A DNA stretch of 64,000 nt, taken from contig JAZNIY010000017.1 of NCBI GenBank assembly GCA_045577735.1, positions 124,001 to 188,000 of the forward strand, read 5' to 3'. This DNA is from Stercoripulliclostridium_A sp045577735. Lineage in GTDB: Bacteria; Bacillota; Clostridia; Christensenellales; DTU072. Below, piece after piece: positions 1 through 9,100 of the stretch. How positions within the stretch are numbered: position 1 is the first letter of the stretch; each line of letters starts with the position of its first letter. Under the pieces are notes generated by a model that made no database searches, was not told the origin of the DNA, and worked only from the letters and a program-made list of their open reading frames with translations. The translations under genes were made by a program, and so were the position numbers.

Positions 1-105
1 GTGGAAAAATTGAGGGAAGGCCACTGCCCCTACTATAGCTAGAAGGGTAGCAAATGCTTGTGTAGAAAGAGATATTTTCGTTCTTCCAAGAGTTAAAGTA
101 TTCAT
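1..105 (-). CDS. N-terminal fragment of a membrane protein, possible ECF transporter S component
   Basis: The minus strand opens an ATG at 105 behind a good AAAGGAGAAGGT ribosome binding site and stays open for 35 codons to the window edge, so the rest of the gene lies outside. The fragment has a short polar start, then a hydrophobic stretch ending in a Phe-Pro-Gln-Phe-Phe-His sequence. A first transmembrane helix ending in Pro-Gln-hydrophobic-Phe-His resembles the start of some ECF-type transporter substrate-binding subunits, but 35 residues are too few to be sure. It lies downstream of asnA, separated by a terminator hairpin, so it is probably a separate unit. Confidence 0.5.
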   Translation of the reverse strand, partial: MNTLTLGRTKISLSTQAFATLLAIVGAVAFPQFFH

Positions 106-120
106 ACCTTCTCCTTTAAT

Positions 121-147
121 AACAAAAGCCCACTAAGTGAGCTTTTT
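121..147 (-). terminator. Rho-independent terminator after asnA
   Basis: On the minus strand an 8-bp stem (AAGCTCAC/GTGGGCTT, one G-T pair, loop TTA) is followed by a T-rich run. It lies 6 bases past the asnA stop codon and ahead of the next gene's ribosome binding site. Confidence 0.75.
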
Positions 148-153
148 AATATT

Positions 154-1161
154 TTATAATAGATGTATTCCGTTCTCCTTGCAGATACGGTGTGTTTCTT
201 CATCCCAAAGGGAAACTTGTACTTCACCAACGTGTGCCTTTTGAAGCATAAGCATGGAAAGTCTGGACTGACCTATACCACCACCCATCGTAAGTGGCAA
301 TTCACCATTCAAAAGCGCCTTATGGAAGAATAACTCTTTGCGCTCCTCTAGGCCTGACTCCTTAAGTTGTCTAAGGAGTGACTCCTCGTTTACGCGAATG
401 CCCATGGAGCTAATTTCCATTGCCATTCCCAAAGTTTCGTGCCAAAACAAAAGATCACCGTTCAAATTCCAATCGTCATAGTCGGGAGCACGTCCGTCGT
501 GCTTCTTGCCAGAGGCCAATTTTTTTCCAATTTGAGTTATGAATACGGTGCCGTATTCCTTAACGATTGCGTTTTCCCTTTCCTTTGCGCTCAAATCGGG
601 ATACATATCCTCTAATTCTTGGGAGGAAATGAACTTAACCGTTCTCTTTAGTTTTACGGTCAACTGGGGATAACGGCATTTTAGCACGTCCATAGTTTCA
701 CATATTGCGCCCACTATGCACTTTACCACTCTTTTAAGATAATCGGTGGTGCGAGTTTCCTCGGTAATTATCTTTTCCCAGTCCCATTGGTCAACGTAAA
801 CGGAGTGCAAGTTATCAAGGTCCTCGTCCCTACGAATAGCGTTCATGTCGGTATAGATGCCCTCACCGGCAGAAAAACCATAGTCGCGAAGGGCAACACG
901 CTTCCACTTTGCAAGTGAGTGTACGATTGCGGCTTGCTTGCCGTTTTCTTTAATATCAAATGCTACTGCCCTCTCTACTCCGTTAAGATCGTCGTTCATA
1001 CCCGTTGTGGGATCAACGAACAAGGGTGCAGAAACACGCTTCAAGTTTAGCGCAAGACAAAGTTTGTCTTCAAACGTGCGCTTCAAGATTCCTATTGCAG
1101 TTTGGGTATCATATATGCCAAGCACTGCTTTGTAGCCTTCGGGAGTAATAACTTTGCTCAT
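154..1161 (-). CDS. asnA: Aspartate--ammonia ligase (asparagine synthetase A)
   Basis: AsnA makes asparagine from aspartate, ammonia and ATP in the cytoplasm, through an aspartyl-adenylate. The 335-residue product has the family's usual length. It shows the typical class II synthetase-like blocks: a start of the form VITPEGYKA, the RVSAPLF segment near residue 43, YTDMNAIRRDE near 103, VDQWDWEK near 123, and a C-terminal GGGIGQSRLSMLML block that forms the ATP site. The start is supported by a GGAG ribosome binding site. It follows asnS by 22 bases in the same direction, so the two are almost certainly cotranscribed, coupling asparagine synthesis to tRNA-Asn charging. Confidence 0.96.
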   Translation of the reverse strand: MSKVITPEGYKAVLGIYDTQTAIGILKRTFEDKLCLALNLKRVSAPLFVDPTTGMNDDLNGVERAVAFDIKENGKQAAIVHSLAKWKRVALRDYGFSAGEGIYTDMNAIRRDEDLDNLHSVYVDQWDWEKIITEETRTTDYLKRVVKCIVGAICETMDVLKCRYPQLTVKLKRTVKFISSQELEDMYPDLSAKERENAIVKEYGTVFITQIGKKLASGKKHDGRAPDYDDWNLNGDLLFWHETLGMAMEISSMGIRVNEESLLRQLKESGLEERKELFFHKALLNGELPLTMGGGIGQSRLSMLMLQKAHVGEVQVSLWDEETHRICKENGIHLL

Positions 1162-1183
1162 ACATTTATCTCCACAAGAGATT

Positions 1184-2560
1184 TTATAGTGAACCTACCG
1201 TTCTTGGGAACATTAACGTGTCACGAATGTTTTGAATACCGGTAATATACATTAGCATTCTATCAAAACCTAGGCCGAAACCGGAGTGAGGTACGCTACC
1301 GTATTTACGGGTGTCAAGATATGCTTCGTAGCCCTCTGTAGGCATTCCACGTTCTTCCATAGCGGAAAGAAGTTTTGCCATGTCCCATTCTCTTTCCGAA
1401 CCACCAATAATTTCGCCTAGTCCGGGCATTAAGAGGTCGGTTGCCGCAACGGTCTTGCCGTCGGCGTTTTGCTTCATGTAGAAAGATTTAATGTCTTTGG
1501 GGTAATCAACAATAAATACGGGCTTGCCAAAATATTCGTCAGCAAGATACTTCTCGTGCTCGGTTTGGAGTCCTGCATCCCACTCTACGGGATACTTAAA
1601 TTCCCTACCGCTCTTCTTTAGCACTTCGATAGCCTCGGTGTAGGTGATGCGTGCAAAATCGTTGGAAATAACGTTTTCCAACTTTTCGATTAGTCCCTTT
1701 TCTACCCATTGGTTAAAGAATGCAATTTCATCAGGGCAGTTTGCAAGTACGTCTTTAATAATGTACTTGATGAACTCTTCTGCGATTTCTATAATATCGT
1801 CTATTTCTGCAAAGCATACTTCGGGTTCAACGTGCCAAAACTCTGCCAAGTGACGGGGAGTGTTGGAGTGCTCTGCACGGAAGGTGGGTCCAAAGGTGTA
1901 AATTTTACCAAGTCCCATAGCAGCCATTTCGCCTTCTAATTGGGCAGAAACGGTAAGACCTGCTTTCTTTGCAAAGAAATCGCTTGCATAGTATTCTTCT
2001 TCACTTTGGAACTCGGTCTTCCAATCGTGAGTGGTTACTCTGAACATTTCACCGGCACCCTCACAGTCACTACCGGTTATAATGGGTGCGTGAACGTATT
2101 TATAGTCCCTTTCACCAAAATATCTGTGAATAGCTTGTGCAAGTACGGAACGAACTGCGAATACCGATTCGAAATATCTGGTTCTTACGCGAAGATGGGG
2201 AATGGTACGCAAAAACTCGACGGTGTGTCTTTTCTTTTGCATGGGGAAATCAGCGGGGCATAGTCCCAATACGGTTAGTTCTTTAACTTGAACCTCATAT
2301 CCGTTTCTTTCCGACACTACGAGTGAACCAACGGCTTTAATAGAGGTTCCAACCGGCATTGCATCCTTTAACACACTTTCACTAATTGCATTCTTGTCAA
2401 TTATGAGTTGTAGGTTCTTTAAGCAAGTACCATCGTTTAACTCGATGAATGCAACGGCTTTGCTATCTCTTGCCGTTCTAACCCAACCGCAAACGGTAAT
2501 GTCTGCGCTCAAATAATCTTGTCCGTTATCTAGAATCTTTTTGATATCGGTGTGTTTCAT
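1184..2560 (-). CDS. asnS: Asparaginyl-tRNA synthetase
   Basis: AsnS charges tRNA-Asn with asparagine. The 458-residue protein has an N-terminal OB-fold for the anticodon (a VCGWVRTARDSK block near residues 23-34) and a class IIb catalytic domain. The catalytic domain includes the motif 2 region around FRAEHSNTPRHLAEFWHVEPE (residues about 228-248) and motif 3 near the C terminus (GFGLGFDRMLMYITG), ending in the expected MFPRTVGSL. It is the first gene of an asnS-asnA operon. The 5' leader from the predicted promoter is only about 35 bases, too short for a T-box, so regulation by tRNA-Asn charging through a leader is unlikely here. Confidence 0.96.
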   Translation of the reverse strand: MKHTDIKKILDNGQDYLSADITVCGWVRTARDSKAVAFIELNDGTCLKNLQLIIDKNAISESVLKDAMPVGTSIKAVGSLVVSERNGYEVQVKELTVLGLCPADFPMQKKRHTVEFLRTIPHLRVRTRYFESVFAVRSVLAQAIHRYFGERDYKYVHAPIITGSDCEGAGEMFRVTTHDWKTEFQSEEEYYASDFFAKKAGLTVSAQLEGEMAAMGLGKIYTFGPTFRAEHSNTPRHLAEFWHVEPEVCFAEIDDIIEIAEEFIKYIIKDVLANCPDEIAFFNQWVEKGLIEKLENVISNDFARITYTEAIEVLKKSGREFKYPVEWDAGLQTEHEKYLADEYFGKPVFIVDYPKDIKSFYMKQNADGKTVAATDLLMPGLGEIIGGSEREWDMAKLLSAMEERGMPTEGYEAYLDTRKYGSVPHSGFGLGFDRMLMYITGIQNIRDTLMFPRTVGSL

Positions 2561-2596
2561 TTGACTTCTCCCAAAATGAATGTTATTTATTCAATT

Positions 2597-2625
2597 ATTA
2601 TTACAAATTTTTGCCGTAAAGTCAA
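2597..2625 (-). promoter_or_regulatory. Promoter of asnS-asnA
   Basis: On the minus strand TTGACT (2620-2625), a 17-base spacer and AATAAT (2597-2602) form a good sigma-70 type promoter about 35 bases upstream of the asnS start codon. Confidence 0.65.
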
Positions 2626-2765
2626 TAATTATATTTAAATAAATATACTTCTTACTAATACACCCGTGTGCGATTAACCTATATTTTACGTTAGTTATAT
2701 ATTTTGGCTCTTGAAAAGTAGCCCAATCGGTGGTATTATATTGTCATATAACGTGGAGATTTCTT

Positions 2766-3821
2766 ATGAATAAACAAATCGAATATACCTCTCCTACCCC
2801 TCTTTTGGACGAAAAAGGCAACCTTTTGGCTAAAGGCTGGGCTCGTCATAACCTCTTTAAATATGAAAGACGCCTCGTTAAACCTCGCTTTCGCTTGAAA
2901 GAATGGGACTTTCACCAAATTCAAGACGGACAATACAAGGTCCTAATTAATTTCTTTAATATCACCGTAGGCACTTCCGCCGCTGCGTCCATACGCGACA
3001 TCCGTACCGGTGAATTAATTGCCGAAAACGTCGTTATCATCCCTTTTACGCGTAATAAATATCTTCCACCCGAAATAGGCGACAAAACCAACAAGCTTGT
3101 GTTTGATGACAAGGGCATAAAGATGGTATATGACACCAACCTCGAAGAAGGATATCGTCACGTTACGTTTGAAAGCACTTACAAGGGTGAACCCATAAAA
3201 TACGACTTTTGGGAAGAAATCCCGGAGGGACATGAAAACATTACTATCGTTACCCCTTTCCCAAAAAAGAAAAACCAATTCTTCCTCACCACCAAGCAAA
3301 ATTGCTTACCGACAGAAGGCTACGTACAAATTGGTGAAAAGAAGATATCGTTCACCAAAGACAAGTCATTTGGCACAATGGATTGGGGACGTGGTATCTG
3401 GCCACATAAGGCAGAGTGGTACTGGGGCAACGGTTCCACCTATCTAACCGATGAAAAGGGTGAAAAGCACACCTTCGGCTTTGAAATCACTTGGCTCATA
3501 GGCGACGATTCGTTTGCAACGGAAACCTGTCTATTCTATGACGGCAAAGCTCACAAAATAGGTAAAGTCGACGTCAAAGAGTTCCCCGGAAACAAGGGTT
3601 GGTTAGAACCTTGGGAGTTCTATTCCGAAGACGGAAGGTTTGAAATGGTTATGACCCCTTTCTATGACGATCATTCAGGCTTCCTCAACAAAGATATTCT
3701 CGGCACCGAATGCCACCAAGCCCACGGACTATGGAATGGTAAAGTTATCCTTGACGATGGCAAGGTGCTAGAAATAAAAAATATGTACGCGTTCTGCGAG
3801 TACGTTAAAAATTCTTGGTAA
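2766..3821 (+). CDS. DUF2804 family protein
   Basis: The 351-residue product resembles the DUF2804 family, which has no established function. Visible family features are the N-terminal 'LLDEKGNLLAKGWAR' type opening, a central Lys-Ser-Phe-Gly-Thr-Met-Asp-Trp-Gly-Arg-Gly segment, and Trp- and Gly-rich stretches such as AEWYWGNGS, giving a likely beta-rich fold. There is no signal peptide or membrane helix, so it is probably cytoplasmic. I place the start at the ATG at 2766, 7 bases after GGAG (2755-2758), rather than at an earlier in-frame GTG at 2730 with no ribosome binding site. It stands 54 bases upstream of a metallophosphoesterase gene. Any lipid or carbohydrate role would be speculation. 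Confidence 0.8.
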   Translation: MNKQIEYTSPTPLLDEKGNLLAKGWARHNLFKYERRLVKPRFRLKEWDFHQIQDGQYKVLINFFNITVGTSAAASIRDIRTGELIAENVVIIPFTRNKYLPPEIGDKTNKLVFDDKGIKMVYDTNLEEGYRHVTFESTYKGEPIKYDFWEEIPEGHENITIVTPFPKKKNQFFLTTKQNCLPTEGYVQIGEKKISFTKDKSFGTMDWGRGIWPHKAEWYWGNGSTYLTDEKGEKHTFGFEITWLIGDDSFATETCLFYDGKAHKIGKVDVKEFPGNKGWLEPWEFYSEDGRFEMVMTPFYDDHSGFLNKDILGTECHQAHGLWNGKVILDDGKVLEIKNMYAFCEYVKNSW

Positions 3822-3875
3822 CAATATTTTAGGAAAATTATGAAATAACCGTCCTTAGGACAAATGGAGTAAACT

Positions 3876-5726
3876 ATGAAATCATTTGGAAAAAGACTAG
3901 CTGTTCTTGTTGTGGTTTTGTGCGTTGCCGTAAGTGGTGCCATCGTAGGCATCGTCGGCTCCAAAGCCCTTGAACCCAAACCCGATTTTAGCATTATGGT
4001 AATGTCGGACGTCCACGTCTTCGAAGAAGCTCACGTCGGCAACTTCTGCGACGATTTCTTGGCTTTTGACGCGGCTCGTACCGGCAGAGTACAGTATCTT
4101 TCCGAGTGCATCTTCCGCAACGCCCTCGATAAGGTAATCAAAACGGCTCCCGATGCCCTACTAATTCCCGGCGATATAGTAGACGTTGCAACCGTAAGCA
4201 CCCATAAAAAAGTTGCTGAATATCTAAAGGCCGTCGAAGATGCGGGTATAGAAGTATATATGGTTCCCGGAAACCACGATACTGCTTCCAGAGCCCCCTC
4301 TTTTGAAAAGGGCTATCTAGAATACGTTGAGGCGGCGGATTATGATAAATTTGCAGAAATTTACGCAGATTATGGTTGGAATCAAGCTATAGATCGCCAC
4401 GAAGGTAGCATCTCTTACGCTACCGATATGGGTGAAAAATACAGAGTAATCTCCATCGACGCTACTCGCGCAAAGGCAAACCCAAGCGCACTCAGCGATG
4501 ACCTTATCGCTTGGACGGTTAACGCAGTTGAACAAGCCATTGCCGATGGCAAAACCCCTATCGGTCTTACCCACTACTCCCTAATTAGCCACTTTGGTGA
4601 GATTTTAAGCAACTTCACCAATGCTAAGTCCTACATCAACGATCCCGAAAATTTCCGCGAGCAACTAATGAACGCCGGTCTTGAATATATATTCACCGGA
4701 CACATGCACGCAAGTGATATCGCATCTTACACCAACAAGAAAGGTCAGACCTTATACGACATCGAAACCGCATCTCTCCCCGGATATCCCTCTCCCATTA
4801 GAAAGGTTGATATCTTCGGCGAAGAATTCCACTTCAATACCGTATTCGTTGAAAGCCTAAAGGCCGATACCCTTCCCGATTATCTACCCCAAGAAGAAAG
4901 AGAAGCCATCCTTGACGACTATCAAAGCTATGCTCTAAAGGCTATCGAAGTCGACATGATGGATAACGTTACCGCCGGTAACAAGCTTGGTGGATACGTA
5001 GACATGCTAATTGGTGCTTTTGACATTGATACTACGTCTTCCGGCGCAAAGAAACTCAACCAAGACCTCGTTGATACCATCGCAAACCTCGTTGATGCTC
5101 CTCTATACGACAAGGATGCCAAAGCCAACGAAACCAGCGTTGAAAGCATATGCCGTAAGTATAACGTAACCCTCCCCAAAGTTGACGGCTATACCACCGT
5201 TGGCGAATATATCTTCGGCTTTGTAGGCAAATGGTTCAAGGGCGATGAAAAAGTAGAACTCAACAGCAACGAAGACTTACTACTACGTTACTGCATCTAT
5301 AGCGCTCTCGACGTTATTGCAGATTTCGATTTGTTTGGTAGACTTCACGAGCTACAACCCAACGTTCACGTTGTAGATTTAACACAATCCATGCCCCTCC
5401 TCTTTGCCGAAGGCAAACTCGACGTAGTTAACAACAACCTGCTCAGCAACGTATTCAAGTCCGTTCCCATGATTAAAGATCACTCCTTGCTCGGTGGCTT
5501 GGTAAACATGAACTCCGGCGAGCTTATCTCGGCCATAGCAAACCTTCTTGGCATTATTGATCTTTATGGTCTTGATTTAACCTACGTCCTTGACGGCGAA
5601 GCAGGCGCTCTAAGCTTTACTGCAATTTTCGAGCTCGCAATGGGCGAAGTTGGTGAAGGCATCATAAACGACTTTAGCCTCCCCGACAACAAAGTTGTTC
5701 TTCCCATCGTAGAAAGCGAAGAATAA
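3876..5726 (+). CDS. Membrane-anchored calcineurin-like metallophosphoesterase
   Basis: The 616-residue protein begins with a basic stretch and one hydrophobic helix (residues about 8-28), a signal anchor or uncleaved signal peptide, so the catalytic domain is likely extracytoplasmic. The metallophosphoesterase motifs appear in order: SDVH (metal-binding Asp and His), PGDIVD, PGNHD, LTHYS and FTGHMHASD. These are the two-metal ligands of calcineurin-like hydrolases. After about residue 320 there is a further 290-residue region with no motif I recognise. The substrate (phosphomonoester, diester or nucleotide) cannot be told from the sequence. It has a GGAG ribosome binding site and ends in a strong terminator. 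It may be cotranscribed with the DUF2804 gene. Confidence 0.88.
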   Translation: MKSFGKRLAVLVVVLCVAVSGAIVGIVGSKALEPKPDFSIMVMSDVHVFEEAHVGNFCDDFLAFDAARTGRVQYLSECIFRNALDKVIKTAPDALLIPGDIVDVATVSTHKKVAEYLKAVEDAGIEVYMVPGNHDTASRAPSFEKGYLEYVEAADYDKFAEIYADYGWNQAIDRHEGSISYATDMGEKYRVISIDATRAKANPSALSDDLIAWTVNAVEQAIADGKTPIGLTHYSLISHFGEILSNFTNAKSYINDPENFREQLMNAGLEYIFTGHMHASDIASYTNKKGQTLYDIETASLPGYPSPIRKVDIFGEEFHFNTVFVESLKADTLPDYLPQEEREAILDDYQSYALKAIEVDMMDNVTAGNKLGGYVDMLIGAFDIDTTSSGAKKLNQDLVDTIANLVDAPLYDKDAKANETSVESICRKYNVTLPKVDGYTTVGEYIFGFVGKWFKGDEKVELNSNEDLLLRYCIYSALDVIADFDLFGRLHELQPNVHVVDLTQSMPLLFAEGKLDVVNNNLLSNVFKSVPMIKDHSLLGGLVNMNSGELISAIANLLGIIDLYGLDLTYVLDGEAGALSFTAIFELAMGEVGEGIINDFSLPDNKVVLPIVESEE

Positions 5727-5745
5727 TATTATTTTACTAAAAACA

Positions 5746-5777
5746 ATGGCGTAGCAACAGGCTACGCCATTTTTTTC
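5746..5777 (+). terminator. Rho-independent terminator after the metallophosphoesterase gene
   Basis: A perfect 10-bp stem ATGGCGTAGC/GCTACGCCAT with a 4-base loop is followed by a run of T on the plus strand, about 20 bases after the stop codon. Confidence 0.92.
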
Positions 5778-6153
5778 ATACTTTGTTACATACTTATCCC
5801 ATTTTAGAATCAGCCCATTTTTAGGGCTGTATTCAAAGAAAACGTTTTCCTGAAGCCCTCGCCCGACCTCCTAAATAACGAGCAAATTTAAACCAACCAA
5901 AGCCCTCTCGCACGCGATCCAACACTTCATTGCCCTTTCTTCGCGTTCCATAGGCTTGGAAAAGCAACGTGTAGGGCTCTTTCCTCTTGAAAAAGAGGAA
6001 AGTTTACCGCCTTGGCTTAAGCGCTCGAGTGGAAAGACTTTATATGGCTACAATTTTCGCCCTCGTTCTGTGAACCAAAGGTGGCTGTACCCTTTCATAA
6101 GAGTGACGATGGGCTTTCAATAGTATTGTTTCCGAATTGTTAATAAAACAAGG
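5778..6153. other. Non-coding stretch with hairpins, no gene recognised
   Basis: This stretch between two convergent terminators has no credible gene. It holds a perfect 10-bp hairpin at 5979-6002 (CTTTCCTCTT, loop GAAA, AAGAGGAAAG) and several short GCCCT/AGGGC pairings. On the minus strand the interval 5836-6003 is open for 56 codons without any Met, reading FKRKEPYTLLF...ARASGKRFL. It looks like a decayed dispersed repeat or gene remnant rather than a working gene. Confidence 0.4.
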
Positions 6154-6187
6154 CATAAAAAAAGCGGTGATTTCTCACCGCTTTTTC
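6154..6187 (-). terminator. Terminator of the surface-protein operon
   Basis: The stem AGCGGTGA/TCACCGCT with loop TTTC is flanked by A and T runs, so it can work in both directions. On the minus strand it lies just after the stop codon of the 2778-residue lipoprotein gene. Confidence 0.88.
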
Positions 6188-6196
6188 ATCGTGTCG

Positions 6197-9100
6197 TTAT
6201 GCCCAGGCTGTACCATTGTAGTTGTAGGTGGTGCCTGCTATCGCAGTAGCTCCACCAATAGTCATTGCCAAGGTTTGTGAGTTACCTTCGGTTGCCGTTG
6301 TCACAATGCTAGTTCCACTTCTAGCAATCGTACCCGTTTTAATTTCATAAGAGTATACGCTTAGCGTTGCACCGGAAGCAACAACCACTTTACCTGCACC
6401 GGTGGAAATTACGTTACCACCAAATGAACCGTTAACGTTCATCGTTCCGTTAACTATGAGTTTTGCGTCACCTCTGCCTTGAGTGTAGGGCTTGGGATGT
6501 CCATCAAAGTCATAGTAGTTATCGTTGTAAACGATTGTGGATCCGTTAACGTTGTAGGTTGCACCTGCTTCAACGGTTAGCGTTGCACCGGGTAGTAGCT
6601 TGAACTTATAGTCTTGAGTAAAGGTTGAACCACTCTTAACAACAACGTCCGTTCTACCATCAATGGGGAACAATACGTTTGCCGTCTTCAATTGAACGTT
6701 TGCTTTAAGAACGGGCATGCTCATTGTGCCATATCCGTCGCTTACGCTTCCCTCAAGTTCCAATCTTACTCTATCGTTCGCCATGGTCTTGGTTACCTTT
6801 GCTCCCGAGCTTAGTTCTAGGATACCACCATTATTTCCAGTTCCACTGGAAACTATAGTTATTTGAGCGGTCGAGATCTTTGCCTTTATGGTATATGTCG
6901 TAATTATAAGGTTGTAAGACTGTTCGCTCGTGGCAATCTTGATGAAGCCCTTCAAGCTTGCGCCATAATTAATTTCCATTCTTGTCTGAACGGCGCGCAA
7001 TTCGTATTCATTAAAGGCAAATGCTTTGGGATCATCGTAAGAAACGTCTCCACCCGTTAGAACGAATTTGGTGGTATTTAGTGTTCTACTACCCAAGTAT
7101 TTTACGGAAGACACGGTACCACCACTCCAACCGGTTAGGTACATATTTTCAATAATTTCAGCAGAGCCACTAGCAGTAATCTTACCGGAGCCTAGTACGT
7201 AACCGAAGACTTTAACGGTACCTGCAGTTGCTACGATGTTACCCTCAAGGAGAATTCTAGAATAGTTGCCGGTAATGCCGTTTTGGTAGGTTCCCGTAAC
7301 CGTGCTACCGGTTAGAGCTCCTACTATCAAGGTTCCGTTTACGTTCAAGGTTGAACAAGCGGGTATAGTAACGGTTAGATACAATACGGGAGTTGCCTCG
7401 TTACAACGAACGGTGGGGTGAGCGTTGTAATTACCATCACTTGCATCCTTTTCGCCACCCTCAAGGTTACCCTTAGTATCGTCGACGCTATAGGGAATGA
7501 GGAAGGTTACGCCACTCTTCAAAGTGGTATATGCTGAAGTATTATAGTATCTTGCTATAACTTCAGAATCGGTAGCAAAGGAAGTGTTATTCTTTACGGT
7601 AATAGTGCCGGATGAAGCGACGTTCAATGCTTCTTCAGGGGTATACAACGTACCGCTGTACTCTACGCCACGGAACTTGACGAAGTACTTAACGCTAGTT
7701 GAGAAGGTTCCCTCGCTTTCTTCAATTCTTCCGGAATCAGAAACGTTGAGTTTATAGTTTTCGGAAGAGAAGGTCATAACCGTCATATGGCTACCGGCAC
7801 CGAACGTGGTTCCATTGGAGTATCTAATGGTGAAGCCGGCGTTAATTGCTTCTACCACGCCGTTTTCATCTACCCAATAAGCCGTGGTTGATACGGAGAA
7901 GGTTTGACTCAAGTTGGTTGATGCCGTGTCGATTTGACCAGCAAAGTCATAAGCATCTTGGACAGTAGCACCATCAGAACTTAAGCTTACAAGTGCGGGT
8001 GTTAGAACAAGGCTTATGGTAATGGGGTAATTATTATAGTTTTCAAGATCTGCATTGTAGTATGCATCGTACTCGGTTGTCTTAACAACGGGAGTGCTTG
8101 CAGGTACGGTCCAATAGTAATCGGTATTTAATGCGTAATCAGCAAGAGTCTTCTTGGGTGAGTATACGCCGGTAAATCCACTATGAGCTTCTGCAGAGGT
8201 GTAAGATGCCTTTGCAATGGTTACTTTCTTGGTTGCATCGGTAATCTTATAGTTCTTGTCGGAAGTTGATGCCGTAATAGTATAGGTTCCTGCATTCTTG
8301 AATGCATTGGGAGTGCTATTGCTTGCCGAGAAGGTTATTGTAGCAACGTGTTCATCTCCGTTTACGTCCAAGAAGGTTGCGGTAAACAAGCTTGATCTGT
8401 CGGAACCATCGTAGACGTAGCTACCGGAAACAGCGCTTGACCAAGATGCTTTGGTTTCGTAAGGTTTAACGGTTAACGTGCCGTTCTTCAAGGTTGCGGT
8501 ATACTTGTCGGATACGAAGTTTGCTAGGGTGATAGCATAAGAGCCAGCATCGTTACCCTTTACGTATGAACAAGCAATATCAAAGGTTCCTATGGTAGTA
8601 ATATCGTCATTATATCCGTAGAATGAAGATTTTGCTACAAGAGTGGGTTTTTCTGCGTTATAGAAAATGTCGGGAGCGGATGCAGTAAGGGTAATTGTCC
8701 TCTTAGCAACCGACAAGTTACCATTTACGGCCGTAATCTTATAGTTAGCAAGACTCAATTGAGGTTCAATTGCGTATTCACCAACTGTAGCAGTCTTATC
8801 TTCTATAAATGCGCAGTTATAAAGAATTTGTGTACCAAGTGATGCTATCGTTTCGCCCTTAACAAGACCTACTACGTCAGATTCAAAGGTGGGTTTTGCA
8901 TCACCATAACTAATGGAGTAACTCTTTGCGGAAACGGTTAGATCCTTTCTCTTGATGACGTATTCTGCGTTATTAATAACTACAGTATACTTGGAATTTG
9001 AAGAAATTCCTTCTGCAACAAGATTATAGGTGCCGGCATTGCCTTCGTATCCTTGTGCTACTATTTTGAGAGTTCCTAGTGCACTAACGTCTTCGCCTTC

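Noticed and set aside
2561..2729. Possible T-box leader of asnS-asnA
   Set aside because: The predicted promoter leaves only about 35 bases of leader, and no T-box sequence or terminator/antiterminator pair is visible.
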